A stretch of 64,000 bases of DNA, taken from contig NC_065919.1 in assembly GCF_024586455.1 (NCBI RefSeq), positions 40,834,839 to 40,898,838 of the forward strand, read 5' to 3'. Both the position numbers and the translations under genes were made by a program. This DNA comes from Bactrocera neohumeralis (lineage: Eukaryota > Arthropoda > Insecta > Diptera > Tephritidae). Under the pieces are notes generated by a model that ran no database searches, was not told where the DNA came from, and was given only the letters and a program-made list of their open reading frames with translations. Of the stretch, positions 22,799-33,639 are shown piece by piece (the stretch's first letter is position 1; every line of letters begins with the position of its first letter).

Positions 22799-23401
22799 GT
22801 GCCACGCAACGGGCCTGCACCAGCGCCCCGAACGGTAGTTGCAACAGCACCGGCTTCGGCTCCGGCAACCACGCCAGCAACTGCACCGGCAACAACGCCG
22901 GTATCTGTACCGGTAACCGTGCCTGCAGCGGTACCTGCACCCGCGCCTCGTGGTGGCACCCGACCACCACCGATCACATCGAGGACTTCGGAGATCCGTC
23001 AGATAAGGTGCCCCATCTGTCGACGCCCCCACCGGCTGCACCATTGCGGCATATTTCGGGGTATGCGACCCGTGCAACGGCAGCAAGTTGCCCAGGCCCA
23101 CGGGCATTGCCATAACTGCCTGTCACATACACATGTGACTGCAGCGTGTGAGTCACGCGGGCTGTGCCAAATATGCCACAGGCCGCATCACACGCTGCTA
23201 CATCGCAGCGCGGCACGCGAGGTGAATCGGCCACCCATCCAGCGCGGCCGCATACCCCGCTCCCAATCCGCAACTCGTGGCGCATCCCAGCGACGCGGAA
23301 CCTCTTTGCGGCGTCGACAGCCTGGGCCACCACCTCGTCGGTCTACTGGGCTGAGCAGCGTTGTGGCTACGCTGCAACAGCTGCAGCGCCTTTTAGGCTA
23401 A
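22799..23401 (+). CDS. Stand-alone BEL/Pao-type zinc-knuckle protein
   Basis: A 200-residue ORF, far more GC-rich than its flanks. Residues 1-55 are Ala/Pro/Thr-rich low complexity. Residues 70-137 hold three Cys/His clusters: CPICRRPHRLHHC, HCHNCLSHTHVTAAC and CQICHRPHHTLLH. Their order and spacing match the zinc-binding region of BEL/Pao gag-pol polyproteins, but neither the gag core nor protease or RT follows. The C-terminus is Arg-rich and ends LSSVVATLQQLQRLLG. It could be a processed or domesticated fragment, or a small gene of an unrecognised element. A relative is at 29849-30322. The ATG at 22799 is the first in frame after a T run; the 5' end may be incomplete. Confidence 0.6.
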   Translation: MPRNGPAPAPRTVVATAPASAPATTPATAPATTPVSVPVTVPAAVPAPAPRGGTRPPPITSRTSEIRQIRCPICRRPHRLHHCGIFRGMRPVQRQQVAQAHGHCHNCLSHTHVTAACESRGLCQICHRPHHTLLHRSAAREVNRPPIQRGRIPRSQSATRGASQRRGTSLRRRQPGPPPRRSTGLSSVVATLQQLQRLLG

Positions 23402-23684
23402 ACAGCCGTTTAGGGGGGCCGGGATGACTAAATGAGCACCTGACCCCCCTCTTAATATAATAAAACTACACCCCACTCATACACACCACACTCAACACGA
23501 CTACACCATCTACATCATCCACACATCATTTCATCACACTCTCATCTCATCATTATCTACACCACACCCGAGGACACCAAACACAAGCAACAAAAGGGAC
23601 TGGCGGACGGCGCCAGCCTCTCTTTCTCATACGATCCGTGCGCTTACACATACGTGTCATCCCAGTCGTCAGTGATTCTCCGCC
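23402..23684 (+). other. G-poor, C/A-rich 3' flank
   Basis: From 23455 to 23580 the plus strand is composed almost wholly of A, C and T (CACACCACACTCAACACGAC), followed by a GC-rich stretch with GGACGGCGCC. Probably the 3' UTR of the upstream ORF or part of its carrier repeat. No ORF. Confidence 0.4.
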
Positions 23685-25584
23685 CTGCAAACCACGGCTA
23701 CCCGCTTGAGACAAATATTCCAATACAACTACACATTTTTTCTCTATACACTAACACCAACGCACATTTTCGGGTTATTTTTTGTTTACCTAAATGCGAT
23801 GAAAAAAAGTTTCTTTCATCTCTTGATTTATTTGAATGAGTGCGAAAGAGAAAACATAATTGTCAATAGTGACAATAGAAAATCCCAAAAAGGGTAGTAA
23901 AAAAAAACGATTGAAAGACGCATGTCATTCGTGATCGCACTATCGTAAAGAAGGCTCGTACAACAAGAAGGTAAGTGAATGATTTTTTTTAAATAATTTG
24001 CAAGTAATTACTTCATTTGTTTTTATAGCATTGGAATTAGCAGCTGCAGCAATATCATCAGAAGCAGCAAATTTAAATTGTTAAGTAAGTATGTGAGTAA
24101 AAGTGTGTCTTGTTTGAAATTGGATTGCGCAGTTCAACATAATACGCAAAAATAATTACATACATATGTATGTACATAAGTATGTATTTTATGCGTTTAA
24201 GGCGGCCTGCACAATCCAATATAATATGTGAAAACAAATGTTTGCCTTATATTTTAAATAATCAGATAATAATATTATTCTTTTATTTCAGATATTATTA
24301 TGATTTTTATTTAATTATTCTTTCTTTTCAGATTTTATCACTATTTTTATTCAATTAATATTGGCTTTCAGAGTAAATTCTATTTGTATTTAATATATTT
24401 TATTCTTTCAGATAATATTAATCTGTTTTTTCAGATATTATTATCATTTTATACAATTAATCTTTCTTCAATGTAATTATTATTTATAATATTTTTCCAC
24501 TCTTTTATTTTCAGGTTTTAATAACCTTTAATTTATTTAGCTTAGTACGCAGCTCTCAAGAAACGTAAAAACTTCATATAAAAAAACGCTTAAGAAACGG
24601 TCAAGATACTTTCCTGCGACAAACTTACTTGTGCTAGTACGCAGCTCTCAAGAAATCTAGTACCAATTTTTGATACTTTTTTTCAGTAAAATGTGAATAT
24701 GGCAAACCTTGTTTTGCGAAGAAACATCAAATCAACAATTGTTTCTTGAAGGAAATTCGAAGTAATCGTCAAATTCATCCTAAATTAGTTGAAATCATTA
24801 TTATGAAGTATATTCCATTTTGAAATGTTGTATAAAACCTACCAATCATCAACAACATTTCTTAAATCTCAATGAAAATATTTATGTTACCATATACATA
24901 CACACATACATATTACGCACAAAGTTTGTTTTCTTTGTTTATTCTCTCTTGCTCTTCTAATGTAGATCATTCACAATGCGTAACCAGCTGCCAAAATTAC
25001 TTGAGAAATAATGTATTTTTTTTCTTGAGCAATTACTTGAGAGCTGCGTACCAACCTTTTACAGGAATTTGTGTTTTATAATATTTTACCACTCTTTTAT
25101 TTTCAGGTTTTAAAAATTCTTTTCTTTATTTAATCTTTTTTCAGATATTAAATATTTTTTAAATTAAATATATTTTTATTTATATAAATTGTAATAAATT
25201 TTTTGTAAACATATAAACAATAAAACAAAATAAAAATTTTGAAAATTAAAAAGTTTAGTTCGAAATTTTAAGAAATTTTAAAAGTAGGAATCAAAAAATG
25301 CAACCCTGCATCAGTTGTTTAAAATGCAACCCTGCATCAGCTATTTAAAAAGAGAAAATGCAACCCTGCATCAGCCGTCGATTGGGGATATTAGGGCAGG
25401 ACAGATATACTTTTTTATATGACACTGCTGAATGAGCGCAACAAAGATGTTGATCACATGTATCCGTACGTGAGTAGGTAAAATATCTGCCAGGCTTAAG
25501 AAACATTCTATATGTTTACCACCACGTTTACCACCATGTTACCCGCTAATTATCTGGTGTTTTACCCGCTCATGGTTGGCAGGG
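23685..25584 (+). repeat. Dispersed repeat B, copy 2
   Basis: Matches 16356-17713 from about CCTGCAAA to TTTACCCGCTCATG. The mini-intron is conserved (donor GTAAGT 23971, acceptor TAG ending 24028, 58 nt) and so is the array of pyrimidine-plus-CAG motifs (24270-24510 and 25080-25150). It is longer than copy 1 because a TIR element (24544-25051) was inserted and a 25-bp AATGCAACCCTGCATCAG unit near 25300-25370 is present three times rather than twice. Confidence 0.65.
24544..25051. mobile_element. MITE with AGTACGCAGCTCTCAAG termini
   Basis: The 17-bp terminus occurs directly at 24544-24560 and 24636-24652, and inverted at 25036-25051. The region is absent from repeat B copy 1, so it is an insertion of about 508 bp, or a 416-bp MITE plus a partial second copy. 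No ORF of note. Target duplication uncertain. Confidence 0.65.
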
Positions 25585-26612
25585 CGTTTTTTAATTCGCT
25601 GCCAAAGACATCGCCAAATCAACGGGTAAGTGCCGCGAGTTTTAACCATCCTTTTTTCTAATTGTTTACAATTCTAGTTCAATGAAATTTCTACTTATAA
25701 AATGCCTAAACAAAGTTTAAAAAGAAAAATAATCGAATTTAAAATAAGTTCTGCTATTCAGGAAATGGACTTTATTGAAGGTATGTGATTATTAAGTAAT
25801 CCGAATTTTAAGGGTTCAATAAATTCTTTGTATAAATAATAATTTTTGATAATTATTGATGGTTTTTGATGCTTTGTGATGCTTTTCGATGCTTTTTATT
25901 TCGGTTTTAACTTGCTGATTGTAAACAAAAAACAGCTGTTAATAGCAGATTTTCCAATAAGAAAATCTAAATGGAAATGCCATTCGCTTAGTTTTATTTA
26001 TTTCTTGTGCTGCCATTTAGTAAAATTCCAACGACTTTCTAATACTGGAAATAAGCAAACAACCACATAATCTGTAAACAAGGGTCTAGGTTGGTTAAAG
26101 TTGGTTATTTTGTCATACCGCATTTTGTTGTTGTTTACTTAATCACATAACCACATAATCCGATAACCACCGTGAACAGCCTAATTATAATGAATATTTT
26201 AATGGACATTTGGCATACACTCTAAAGATATGCCAACCAAGTTTCGTAAAATATATTTCATTTAATAGATGTATCGGCACTTTGAGGCCGATTGAATGAA
26301 ATGTCAAGAAATATTAACAGTGTTCTAATTACAGTTTATACTCTTAGGGAGAGATAGATATTGAGATATGGTCAAAACGACCGAATGTTGAGACGAATTG
26401 AATTCCATAAGTTTGAATCTAACGTGGTTCTGTCTGTAACTAAGGTGACAGGGTTCCTCTGTTTGTAATGAACACACTAACTTAAGCCTTGCTGATCATC
26501 AGCTTACATCTCTTCCAAGAAGTAAATCAATCAAGGTATTGTAACGGATGCACATAGGAGCATTTTCTTTCAAAAACCGGACAAAAATGAGAATTACAAA
26601 CTTTAGCGATGC
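25585..26612. other. No firm gene; spliced 5'-end-like piece
   Basis: GT 25626 and AG 25677 define a possible 52-nt intron. An ATG at 25702 opens 26 codons (MPKQSLKRKIIEFKI...) to a donor-like GTATGTG at 25781. It may be the first coding exon of a transposon gene whose remainder is gone. AACCACATAATC repeats lie near 26063, 26147 and GGTTAT-type complements near 26170. Confidence 0.25.
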
Positions 26613-27000
26613 TACTCAAAATTGATTTTTTCGTAAGCCCAAATGTTCGGTCAAAATGCGATAAATCGATGCTTTGGAGATGTTCAATTCCATTTCCATG
26701 AATTTCAGTGATGAGTTCGGCTGATTTTTGATGAATTCACGCACGGTTTCGATGAAATTTCCGGTGATCACACACATGTTGATCGTCATTTCTGTCCTCA
26801 CGACCACTTTGAAAACGTTTGAACCACTCGTGCATTCTTCTACGGGAGATCATCGCCATAAACTTGTTTCATCAATTGAAAAGTTTCGGTAAAAGTTTTA
26901 CCAGTTTTAAAACTAAATGTTGGCTCTTTGTTCGAAGTTCATTTTGGCACCGATAACACAAACATACTGACACTTAAAACGTAATAGCAGATTCTAACGC
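26613..27000 (-). mobile_element. Mariner 5' fragment
   Basis: Minus-strand transposase start (codon at about 26945) with frame breaks, then ITGNFIETVREFIKNQPNSS and MELNISKASIYRILTEHLG, ending abruptly at RKNQF. It is the same mariner family as 13986-14354, retaining only the HTH region; the outer end carries the same GCAGATTCTAACGCACC terminus. The rest of the element is missing. Confidence 0.7.
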
Positions 27001-29596
27001 ACCAGTTGAATTGACCGAACTTAGTCCGGAAGAGCTGTTTTACCTTTAACTTTTGTTATGTTATCTTTTGTTTCCAATCGGTTTTAACCAATATTAATAT
27101 CTTTCTGTTTTTACAGTTCTAAAAGTTTCTACACTCGTCAGGAAACTATGTGCAAAGTCATTGAAATGGTGTTGAACATTTTTCGAAAGTCCTCTTATGT
27201 CTTCGAACTTACGCGATACAATATCCTCAATAAGTCTGCACAAATAACATACCAATTTATGGAAGTTTATTTTTGCATATCGCGCTAGGCTTCACGCCAG
27301 GAGAACGTTTACGTATAAAATTATGATGTGATGTATAGCAATATTTCAAAATCCCGCCTACTTTCGATATGCCACTATTTTAAAATCTATAAGATTCTCT
27401 CTCATTGCAGTATATATTCAGAACTAACCAAGGTATTGGAATAAAACATTACATATGCCATGTCACATTCAAAAATAGTCTGAACTGGACCATAATTTTT
27501 CAAGCCACCAGATTATGTGGATCAAATTATCGTTTAATCTGTCTGGCATAGTTGGAAAAGTTCGATAGCATTGATTGAAAATCTTCCTCTAGCCTCCATA
27601 GTACAAATATCTTCAACTCTAAATCGCACATACATAAGGAAATTGGTATAAATCTACTCAGGTAATTCAAATTTGGATAGCTTTGAAGTCTAGTCAAAAA
27701 AAATTTCAAAATTTAAATTATGAGTATCTAAAAAAGTATTATGGGTGTATATATAATGCATTTATTTTAAATCATGTCGGCTGGGATTTTAGATTAAGTC
27801 TTCTTACACCCACTAGTGGTAAGGAAATGTTTGGCATAACATTCTTATTGAACTTGAGCTTACTATTAAAATCATGTATATTTCGTGTTTTACTAATCGT
27901 TTCACTCAGTCATGAAGACATATGATTTTAATTCTCATTTCTCACATTTGATTTATCCAACCCAGTTTTTAACATTAAAACATGTAAATTTTTCTAATAA
28001 ATAAAATTACAAAGAAATGTATTATAACGCAATTTTAATATTATCTGTTGAAACTTTTGTTTTTGTAGTTGGGCAGTTTTAGAAATCGGTGCTCTACTGC
28101 TTTTCATGAGTCGGCTAATTCTATATGAAAGTGAATTATGCTCTTCGCTTCTTCAATTTTGCAGTAATTGCGGACTACAATATACATTTACATCAATTGC
28201 ATTCACTCTGTTCTGGATGAAGCTAAATGGTTGTAATCCAAATCAACCCGCATGCTTTGTTACTTCGCTCGTCCAAATGCAATTGTTCTGACAATGAGTT
28301 TTACATGCAAACTTTCATAATAAAATTTTGAAATTGTTTTGCATATTTAATTAAAAATTGTATTCACATTTACTCTACATTTCGTATGAACTCGCTTCAA
28401 CCAACAATGATTCAAGCATGTGCATATGGATGTATGTATATCCGAATACAGAACTATGTGAATTATACATTAGTAATGAAAATGTATAGAATTCATTTCA
28501 TAGTTGAATCCTATTTAGTTATTTCTTGTTTGAGCTTTTCACATACGTGGTATTAATATACAAGTATACCACACATAGATATCACGGTTTTAATATTTTT
28601 AATAAAAGGCAAAAGTTGTGTAACTTATAGTGAAGACCACAAAAACAAATATTACAGTTGTTTACACTGAGTAGTTTATTTTGTTAGAAAGTTAGGATAT
28701 AGAATTATCAGGAAATTAAATTAAATATGAAACCACCACATATTCAGCAGACATTGTAGAAAGACCTATTCAGGTCTCTACTTTTCTTAAATTCCTTTAT
28801 TAAATCAGTTCATTCGTTCTCAACTCCATTAAAAAAATAAACAATGTAGTGGACTTGTTGGACCACAGTTCACTTGTTGGAAAATTTGTATATACAAGTA
28901 CATATATGAAAAATTATTGACAGTTCTTTCAATTATTGACAGTTCAATTTCTAGAACAAATTTATAGTAAACCCGGTAACCAATTAAATGTATGGCCATT
29001 TAACGCAAATTTTTTAATTTAAATACAATTCTACATAACCTATCTACAGTGAAATTCCTCAATACGGACAGTACTTACAATCGCGCAGCTTACATAACTG
29101 GATAAGTTTCATGAGCACAACGTTTTCATAAATATTTTCGTAAAAACCGAGTCTTATAACCGGTCACTATTTTGGAAATGTTTTGTTCACCGAAACCAAA
29201 TCCTCAGTCAAACATTATAAACAATGTGATATAGGCAGCAATTTTTATTAAAAAACTCAAAGGTGATGGCGTACTGTTATCACGTATCCCAATGATCCCG
29301 ACAGATAAGCAGAATTTAAGCTTTTGCAGATTGCGGTATATTTCGCTCTCGGAGTGGCTATCATCAAACCATAATGAAAATCTTTTCAGGTGTGTGGATT
29401 AGATAAGGATAATCCATGTTTCTCATGTTGCTTGCACATGCTTTGAAAGCCTTTATACGCTTACGCACTGGAATGAAAAACTAGAATTAGTGTCCCACAG
29501 CACTTTAATAAATATCGAATTGAAACGAAACACTGAAATGTCACAATTTGTTCGAAGTGTAACACAGCTCTGATTGCAATATTTCAGCATAAAATT
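27001..29596. other. Intergenic, no recognisable gene
   Basis: About 2.6 kb of AT-rich DNA. A 61-codon ORF at 28106-28291 with several Cys has no recognisable motif. I see no transposon ends or RNA genes. Confidence 0.55.
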
Positions 29597-29661
29597 CCTG
29601 AAAGAAGCACTTTAATTTTTTGGATTCAAAAGAAAAAAGTGCACTGCCAGATTGAAATTTT
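29597..29661. repeat. 65-bp direct repeat, left copy
   Basis: ATTCCTGAAAGAAGCA...ACTGCCAGATTGAAAT, matched by 30914-30978 with roughly 85 percent identity by eye. The pair brackets the zinc-knuckle ORF at 29849-30322. Confidence 0.6.
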
Positions 29662-29848
29662 AAATGTCCGAGTTTTGGTAATACATACTTTGCTTTGCAT
29701 TTGTTTAATATCTTACGAGTACCACTACACCGTTCACATGCACTCAGCACTCACTGCACTTTCACCTTTCTGATTATAAACGCCCGGGTTTTATTTGTCG
29801 TTATTTCTTGCTTTATTACGAAACTCTCCGCTTCGCTTTAAAAGTACT

Positions 29849-30322
29849 TCACACAGTATTTAAAAAGTATCCCTTTGGAATACGGTGAAGCATGCTGTGA
29901 TGTGGTTTGCCACATGTGTGGCACAAATCCTCTGAAGCACACTCCTGCGTCACACGCGCATGCGACAGACAATTGAGGCAGTGCTCATGTTCCTGGGCGA
30001 CTCGCTGGCGTTGTGTCCACAAAAAGTTAAAAAGTCCACAGTGTTGCAGATGGTATTTCCGGCGACATAAAGGGCAGCGAGAGCGACTACCAGAAGTGGT
30101 GGTCGATGCAGTGGCATTGATTGGTCGAACCGTTGGAGTAGGCCCAGTGCGTGACCCATTGATAGCAGACCAAACGGTTGCTGTTGGTGGTGTAGGCATG
30201 TCCACGTCCATCTTGATCACTGTAAAAAATAGTATTTTGAATATACATATGTACATTGTAAATAGAATTGGCGATTGTGCCATGTTATGTGGCATGACTG
30301 GATCGTCGTATTGACCGACCAT
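29849..30322 (-). CDS. Zinc-knuckle protein related to the 22.8-kb ORF
   Basis: A 157-residue ORF with the same module: CPLCRRKYHLQHC, HCLNCLSHARVTQEC and CHTCGKPHHSMLH. A second in-frame start, MDVDMPTPPTATVWS, precedes a Thr/Ser-rich linker and is the likelier one: the preceding bases (TACTATTTTTTACAG, ending near 30222 on the minus strand) look like a splice acceptor, so the first 50 residues may be intronic. It ends soon after the last knuckle, lacking the Arg-rich tail of the other copy, so it is perhaps truncated. GC content is higher than the flanks. Function unknown; derived from a BEL/Pao-like gag by motif. Confidence 0.5.
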   Translation of the reverse strand: MVGQYDDPVMPHNMAQSPILFTMYICIFKILFFTVIKMDVDMPTPPTATVWSAINGSRTGPTPTVRPINATASTTTSGSRSRCPLCRRKYHLQHCGLFNFLWTQRQRVAQEHEHCLNCLSHARVTQECASEDLCHTCGKPHHSMLHRIPKGYFLNTV

Positions 30323-30913
30323 TTCTATAATTTTATTGTGATTTTTCTGTTTGTTGCGGTTTGCGGTTTTATTGTGTGTTGTTAGTGGCCGTGAATTGAG
30401 TACGGGTTTAATGCGATAATAATGTTGTAAATTCTTCGTAATTAAATTTCTACTTTCCAGCTTTTTTTAAGTGGGATTTGAAGCTTTTTACACCACTCAT
30501 ATAAGGAGTGTCAATTAATGCCTTTGGGGAGAGTACTTTTGAACAATCTCTGGGGAGACTTGTTTAAAAAACTGTTTTTCTGTGGATATAGAACTCTTCG
30601 CAGATTATATGTTGCATTATCACTCAAGGATGTCAATATCATCCAATGTTGTGTGAAAACAGTCGATTTTTCGTCTTTTTGGGGCAATGATATTGCGCAT
30701 GAGCGCTCGTGCCCGAAAATCGGGAGATCCTGCTAACCATCGGGGACCATTTTACCAAAGATGGAATGGCTTGCACTCTCTTGTACTTGGATCAACAGAA
30801 TTGTCAGCATTGACTAGGAGTCGCCAAGTGGCTAATCCCCTTTAGGTCACGGATTGGAGAAGTTCGATTGGAAATATACGTCTTCCATGCATGTGAAGGT
30901 TTTTCTGACCAAT
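30323..30913. other. No gene recognised
   Basis: Upstream flank of the zinc-knuckle ORF. It may contain its 5' UTR (minus strand ACAACACACAATAAAACC near 30375). The plus-strand ORF at 30518-30736 has no recognisable motif. Confidence 0.4.
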
Positions 30914-30978
30914 TCCTGAAAGAAGCATTTTAATGGTTTGGAATAAAAAGAAAAAAACTGTACTGCCAGATTGAAATA
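30914..30978. repeat. 65-bp direct repeat, right copy
   Basis: Counterpart of 29597-29661, same orientation, about 1.3 kb away. Confidence 0.6.
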
Positions 30979-31249
30979 AAATAAATAAAATAATTATAAA
31001 ATTTACAATGGAAAGTGAAATAATCGGTATATGGTATATTGTATTTAAGTATTTGCAAGTAGAGTAATTAATGTTGTTGAAACAAAATATGAGAAGTACA
31101 TTATGAGATTAAAGAAGGAAGAAATGAAGACTGACTTTCCTTCTGTTCTTTTATCGACGCTTTTCTTGAACACAGACAACAACAAATTATTTATTTAAAA
31201 CATAATTTAAAAATAACAATTTGGAAAGTGTTTTCTCTTAGTGTTTTCT

Positions 31250-32850
31250 TCAAGCGATTTCTTAGCTGTGTGATCGTTGTCCAGCTTTAGAAAACAGTCG
31301 TTCACTAGGGACTGAGTGGTTACAATGGATAAATATTAGGAAGTTTGTTTATACAATTCAGGAAATCCATTTTTCATATCATCCCACATTTCTGTTGGAT
31401 TCTGTTTGATAGGAGCAACAGCTGATCCAAGATACATTTGGACTTCAACTTCCGTTGTTGTAATAGCAGATAAATTGGAAAACTTACATTTCATATTTTG
31501 GTGGGCCAACTGTTTATGATGGCTCCAAATATCAAACGGGTTTTCTGTTGCACACTCATCCGAAGATTCCGACGTACTAACGCCATTATTTGCATCCTTT
31601 ATGAAATTATTTAAATACAAAACTGTTTTGTTTTTAGCCAGTCATCTTTAAAGTGCAGAAATTTGAATCTCGGATCCAATACAGTAGCCAACGCTAGAAC
31701 TGAATTAAATTCAAGTTTGCCAAATCTCCCTTACAATAGCGTCTTGACCTGAAATTTTTGTCAGAACTTCAGTTAAACAGCTTACTAAAGGTATAACCTT
31801 GCCAATGGTAACGTAGGTATCAGCCAAAATCTCCCTGGTCACAATTTCAAAACACTTTAATAATTCAATCAGTAGTTCACTTAAAATAGGGGCTAACTGG
31901 ACAAATCTTTCTAACATATAAAAACATGAATTCCATCGCGTTTTTACAATTACGCTTCTATTTAACTTCATCATGGTTGAATCATTATCAAGTACCACAA
32001 GCAGAAACTTTATTTATGGAAACGTTCCACCCGTTGAAAAGTTTAAACATAGTTTCTTCTAAATAAGCTGCTGTATGACTTTCTTGCAGTTCGATTACTC
32101 CTAACGTCCCACTCAACAAACGTAAATTGTAAAAAAAATGAATTGTTACCCCAAGGAACGACTGATTTTTCATAGTCTCCGTCCATATCGTTAGGCAATA
32201 ACTGTCGCACTTACGAATATACTCTTTGAAAATTAAAGACAGCGCTTCATATTTTTCATCCACTCGTAATTTTATGGTTTCTCTACCTGGAACTTTAAAA
32301 AGCGGAACCAGTTCTTTCGTCATCTGCAGAAAACCTTTTCCTTCTATAGTGGAAAATGGCTTGTTGTCCATTATAATATTGCTTCAGTAATTTTCCTTGA
32401 TTTAGGGCTATCTTGGTGAGAAATACTTTTGACCTGCTCAAAAAAGTCTTTCACATTAGGTTGGATCAGTGCTGGCAACTGATCTGATTTATTTTGCAGT
32501 ACTGATGGAGTACATGTACTAGGAGACGATTCAATCCATGTAGTCTTCTTGTTACTATTGTCGGATAACTCACTTGACGTTGTCGTCCCAGCGGTTGGTA
32601 ATATGTTAATTATTTCAGAAATTTTTCGCTGTTTTGGTTCCGAGTCCGGCGTAGTTTTGGAGGAGCATTCTGCATTATCAACTTGATCGAGTAATACCTT
32701 TTTATATACATTCTCAACGTGACAACGAAGATTCGACTTGTTACCTAATGTTTTTAATTTCTTGTTGCAGAGTTTGCATGTGGCGGATGCATCTGAATTT
32801 CTTATCAAAAAGAAAGGCAGCATTTTGAAAATCTGAAATATTATGTACAT
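31250..32850 (-). pseudogene. hAT transposase, ZBED-like
   Basis: The N-terminus has a BED finger (ATCKLCNKKLKTLGNKSNLR, then CHVENVYKK). After a polar linker and a frameshift at 32371 comes TIEGKGFLQMTKELVPLF, typical of ZBED1/4-like proteins, then TRWNSCFYMLERFVQ in another frame, and a late block with CATENPFDIWSHHK. The dimerisation signature SVPSERLFSKAGQ is readable at about 31260-31305, followed by a stop. At least three frame changes make it inactive. Order and content match a full transposase with only small losses. Confidence 0.72.
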
Positions 32851-33188
32851 ATTTAAACGTCTTATTTACAAGTATTTTATATTCACTACACCTGCAATAA
32901 AGTTGTGATTGACAACAGATGAATTCGAAATAAAACTTATATTAAACGCTCAAAAACAACTTCTAACACACATAGCACGAAACAGACTGTCACACAAAAT
33001 GTATTTTCGATTTTTTGCAAAACTTATTTCGCATTAATTCATAAGCGAATTCTCAGTATTATTCAAGTGCACATTCAAGCAACGAATTCTCCGTTCTTTA
33101 CAACAAAACACATGACAGTTTGCCAAAGCATTTCGAAGCAGATTTTTTCGCATTAATACTGAGAAAAAGTGCTGCAAGTTGTGGAGTA

Positions 33189-33333
33189 TTTGAAAAAACA
33201 TCGACATAAAACATCGATCTAGGCAACATCGATGTATCGATGTTTTTAGAATCACAACATCGATGGCGAACATCGATGCTTTTTGACAAAAACATCGATG
33301 TTTCAGAAACATCGATGCATCGTTTGCATCCCT
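33189..33333. repeat. Subterminal ATCGAT palindrome cluster
   Basis: Seven ATCGAT sites, mostly inside ACATCGATG, lie within about 115 bases and end in the hAT terminus. Such subterminal repeats are transposase binding sites in other hAT elements. Confidence 0.65.
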
Positions 33334-33339
33334 ATACTA

Positions 33340-33540
33340 CGACCGTTCTTCGAAGGTATTATTTGCGTTTTGGTATTAAATTCGGAAACAAATGTACTCT
33401 TTTTGAAACAAATTCAGCTTTACCAGGACGAATCGAGCAAGAGCGCGTTTCATACCCAAAATATCCGCTAAAATTATTCTAACGGACACGTGAGAGATAT
33501 CAAACTCTCTTGCCATCTCTCTAACACTTCCGCAAAATTT
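33340..33540 (-). pseudogene. Mariner-like transposase fragment (HTH region)
   Basis: On the minus strand EMARELDISHVSVRIILADI is followed by LGMKRALARFVLVKLNLFQK, the second helix-turn-helix and linker of a mariner transposase. The frame ends at 33343. No catalytic part and no TIR. It is a different mariner family from those at 8.3 and 26.6 kb. Confidence 0.55.
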
Positions 33541-33639
33541 GATTAGAAATACAAAATTTTAGAAAAATTCTTTGTTCGATATTTTCATATTTTATTTATT
33601 GTAAAAATCACAACGCACTACTGAGGTGTACCGACTTAA

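Larger units (their letters stand above)
31200..33333 (-). mobile_element. hAT transposon, decayed
   Basis: A BED-finger hAT transposase on the minus strand, and a 5' terminus at about 33333 beginning TAGGGATGCAAACGATGC (minus strand) with subterminal ATCGAT palindromes. The other terminus is not visible near 31200, so the 3' limit is set by the coding remnant. Confidence 0.72.

Noticed and set aside
22709..23113. Arg/Cys-rich minus-strand ORF
   Set aside because: Shadow of the GC-rich zinc-knuckle ORF; composition arises from its Ala/Pro codons read backwards.
16356..25584. Repeat B copies as LTRs of one retrotransposon
   Set aside because: No TG...CA ends, primer-binding site or polypurine tract, and the interior holds unrelated elements rather than gag-pol.
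29541..29750. 69-codon minus ORF with several Cys
   Set aside because: No recognisable spacing of metal ligands, and it overlaps the 65-bp direct repeat.
33034..33312. Overlapping Cys-rich ORFs on the minus strand
   Set aside because: Artefacts of the ATCGAT palindrome cluster and hAT 5' end.
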